From: Bacteroidales bacterium UBA1215
GTDB lineage: Bacteria > Bacteroidota > Bacteroidia > Bacteroidales > WCHB1-69
Reading direction: 5' to 3'
DNA length: 7,462 bases
NCBI GenBank assembly: GCA_002309475.1
Contig: DBXJ01000050.1
Coordinates: 1-7,462 of the forward strand
Under the pieces are notes generated by a model. It ran no database searches and was not told the origin of the DNA. It saw only the letters and a program-made list of their open reading frames with translations. The translations under genes and the position numbers were made by a program. Shown one piece after another: positions 5,771-7,462 of the stretch (position 1 is its first letter; each line of letters begins with the position of its first letter).

Positions 5771-5783
5771 TATCACATTTATC

Positions 5784-7208
5784 ATGAAACGAATTTTTTA
5801 TTTGACAGCATTGCTATTGTGTTTATCACAAGTTGTTTGGTCGCAAGGATTGCGGCATAGTGTATGTATTGTAGAGCCGGAGTTAAGCGATGACGACAAA
5901 ACGCTGATGGCTGATTATTCGCGATTTATGGCACGTGCAGGAATGAATAGTGCATCTCGTGCTTTAGTGGCCTACAAGAGCGAAGGAACATTCGGCTCAG
6001 GAGTGGTGGTAACACAAAACGGGAAAAAATATGTTCTTACCAATTTGCATGTTATCGGCTATGCACAAATGGCAACAATAGTTTTCCAATTGCACGAGAA
6101 AACCGTCCGTTACCCGCATTGTGCAGTGAAAAGCATCGGCAACACCGCTGATTTGGCAGCTGTAGAACTTCCTGCAGATTGTGAAATGATACCTCTGTCT
6201 ATCTACGAAGGCGAAATAGAAGAAGATATATCTATTGTGGCAGCAGGATTTCCCGAATTGGCAGGCAAACCCTCCTGGCAACTCACCCGTGGCATTATCT
6301 CCAATGCAAAAGTGGATATTGACAGCAAGGAAGGGGCTACACGGATTATCCAGCATACCGCCTCCATTGACCCCGGCAGTAGCGGAGGACCGCTCTTGCT
6401 TAAAAACGAAGACGGAAAATATTACATTCTCGGCATAAATACATGGAAGGCGTTTTATCGTGACGGAGTGGGCTTGTCAATCGGGAAAGAAGATGTGCAG
6501 GCATTCCTAAACGCAATGAATATGCCGTTGGTGGATTTTAGCGAAGACTTGGAACCGCTTCGCTCCCTTTCAGGAGAAGATTGGCTGTATGTTTTTCGTC
6601 ATTTGCCGGATCCCACACAACAGGATCTTATAGAAATGGATTGGCGTTTGCCTTTTGAGCCCGCTTTGCGGACCTTGTCCATACGCGACAGCTTGGTGAA
6701 TGTGGGTGAGAACAAAGCAAAACATTATGATCAGTCAGCTTCGCATATCGTTAAAAATTTGGAACATTGTAGTTATGTCAGTTTGGTTTATGATAACTAT
6801 TTCGGAATCAGCCAGCAGGCAGGCATCCAATATGGTTATGACTGGTGGGGTTATTTCGCAACAGGTACGAAACTATCCCTGTTTCTTTTAAAGTTTGAAA
6901 CAGAAGATGACTACGACATTTCTTTCGGTACCGCGTTTGAAATATTTCTCGGCGGGCAAGTGCCTATATCGGTAGGCAAATTTATATTAGCCCCGCGTAT
7001 TACCCAAAGTGTAGGTTTTGCTATATTATTAGGAGGATATGACGAAGGTATGGGTGTTATTACAAATACCCGCATTGGCATGGATTGGCGAATACCGCTA
7101 AAATCATGTGATTTTATACTCGGTCCGCATTACAATATGAATTGGCTGTCTAGAGGAACTCCAAAAATTCATCACGGAATAGGCATTACTATAGGGGTGG
7201 CTTGGTAA
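5784..7208 (+). CDS. Secreted trypsin-like serine protease with a beta-barrel-like C-terminal region
   Basis: 474 residues from ATG 5784, chosen because it begins a clean signal peptide (MKRIFYLTALLLCLSQVVWS, cut before Q21). ATG 5763, overlapping the previous gene, would add seven residues. The frame stays open back to 5640, but that extension overlaps the coding sequence of the upstream gene. The chymotrypsin/HtrA-type triad is complete: H89 in 'VLTNLHVIG', D123 in 'NTADLAAVEL', S200 in 'DPGSSGGPLLL' (GxSGG). 'FGSGVVV' near residue 70 is the usual lead-in. No PDZ domain follows. About 250-330 is a charged helical linker. From about 331 to the end, alternating hydrophobic and aromatic strands (roughly seven or eight, for example 'GTKLSLFLLKFE' and 'GIGITIGVAW') end in a terminal Trp, as in small outer-membrane barrels. 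Inferred: an envelope protease anchored in the outer membrane. No terminator precedes the next gene. Confidence 0.85.
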   Translation: MKRIFYLTALLLCLSQVVWSQGLRHSVCIVEPELSDDDKTLMADYSRFMARAGMNSASRALVAYKSEGTFGSGVVVTQNGKKYVLTNLHVIGYAQMATIVFQLHEKTVRYPHCAVKSIGNTADLAAVELPADCEMIPLSIYEGEIEEDISIVAAGFPELAGKPSWQLTRGIISNAKVDIDSKEGATRIIQHTASIDPGSSGGPLLLKNEDGKYYILGINTWKAFYRDGVGLSIGKEDVQAFLNAMNMPLVDFSEDLEPLRSLSGEDWLYVFRHLPDPTQQDLIEMDWRLPFEPALRTLSIRDSLVNVGENKAKHYDQSASHIVKNLEHCSYVSLVYDNYFGISQQAGIQYGYDWWGYFATGTKLSLFLLKFETEDDYDISFGTAFEIFLGGQVPISVGKFILAPRITQSVGFAILLGGYDEGMGVITNTRIGMDWRIPLKSCDFILGPHYNMNWLSRGTPKIHHGIGITIGVAW

Positions 7209-7247
7209 AAAAAGTCTGTTCTCTATTAATAGACGCCGGTAGCAATT

Positions 7248-7462
7248 ATGCGAGTTTTATTAATTACATTAATATATTTGTTCTTCCCTTTGCTGATAGT
7301 ATCTGCTTTTTATCGGTGGAAGATTTTGCAAAAGGTAGGAACGGTCATGATGGCATACGCTGTAGGACTTTTGATGGCATTGACAGGTTTTGTAAACATC
7401 AACCCTGACACCAACATTTTTCAATTTTTTCTCCAAATAGAAGATGCCGTCGGTTGGCAGAG
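7248..7462 (+). CDS. Start of an integral membrane protein, DUF819-like (runs off the window)
   Basis: Open from ATG 7248 to the right edge, 71 codons. An in-frame TAG at 7230-7232 makes this the first possible start. Two hydrophobic segments are visible: 'VLLITLIYLFFPLLIVSAF' (residues 3-21) and 'VMMAYAVGLLMALTGFV' (about 34-50), separated by a basic turn (RWKILQKVG). The order 'FP...K.GTV..AYA.GL' resembles the N-terminus of the DUF819 (YjcL-like) family of multi-pass proteins of unknown transport function. The call rests on a short stretch only, and other carrier families begin similarly. It starts 39 bp after the protease with no terminator between, so it may be read from the same promoter. 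Any functional tie to the protease is unproven. Confidence 0.6.
   Translation, partial: MRVLLITLIYLFFPLLIVSAFYRWKILQKVGTVMMAYAVGLLMALTGFVNINPDTNIFQFFLQIEDAVGWQ

Noticed and set aside
5640..5783. Long N-terminal extension of the protease
   Set aside because: It overlaps the upstream gene, and the signal peptide begins at 5784.
7222..7233. 12-bp palindrome TCTATTAATAGA before the last gene
   Set aside because: Short and A/T-rich with no T-run; not a terminator and likely chance.
1..7462. CRISPR arrays, tRNA and rRNA genes, insertion sequences
   Set aside because: No regularly spaced repeats, no tRNA or rRNA signature and no transposase were seen on either strand.

Overview
The window looks like chromosomal DNA from a Bacteroidota member, most likely of the order Bacteroidales. 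The support is the AT-rich sequence, TAnnTTTG-type -7 promoter boxes (397-404, 1900-1907, 5009-5016), A-rich leaders without strong Shine-Dalgarno sites, and two proteins ending in type IX secretion (T9SS) C-terminal sorting domains. All confident genes are on the + strand. I ran no homology search; family calls rest on motifs read by eye.

Layout. 1-246 is the 3' end of a T9SS cargo gene, closed by a strong terminator. 247-591 holds a consensus -7 box, a leader that can fold as an H-type pseudoknot followed by a terminator-like hairpin, and a long inverted repeat. 592-1776 is a complete secreted T9SS cargo protein with its own terminator. 1777-2210 is a long non-coding leader rich in secondary structure: a ~190-nt compound fold, a short terminator-like hairpin, an alternative pairing that would undo it, and a 10-bp hairpin touching the next start codon. 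2211-4625 encodes a single-chain restriction-modification enzyme (N-terminal PD-(D/E)XK nuclease, gamma-type adenine methyltransferase, likely target-recognition region). 4626-5047 is intergenic, with a weak terminator, a second copy of the 405-433 motif, a T-rich tract and a promoter. 5048-5770 and 5784-7208 form a tight pair: a secreted protein of unknown function and a secreted trypsin-like serine protease with a beta-barrel-like C-terminal region. 7248-7462 is the start of a membrane protein resembling the DUF819 family.

How the parts may work together. The first two genes are surface or secreted cargo for the gliding/T9SS export route. The restriction enzyme is a self-contained defence module; its large structured leader suggests RNA-level control of expression, a plausible way to limit a toxic nuclease, although the RNA could instead be an independent sRNA (for example 6S-like). 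The secreted protein and the protease probably share one promoter (4987-5016) and act in the same envelope process. The most novel-looking signals are the two RNA leaders and the shared pseudoknot-like motif, which occurs twice.
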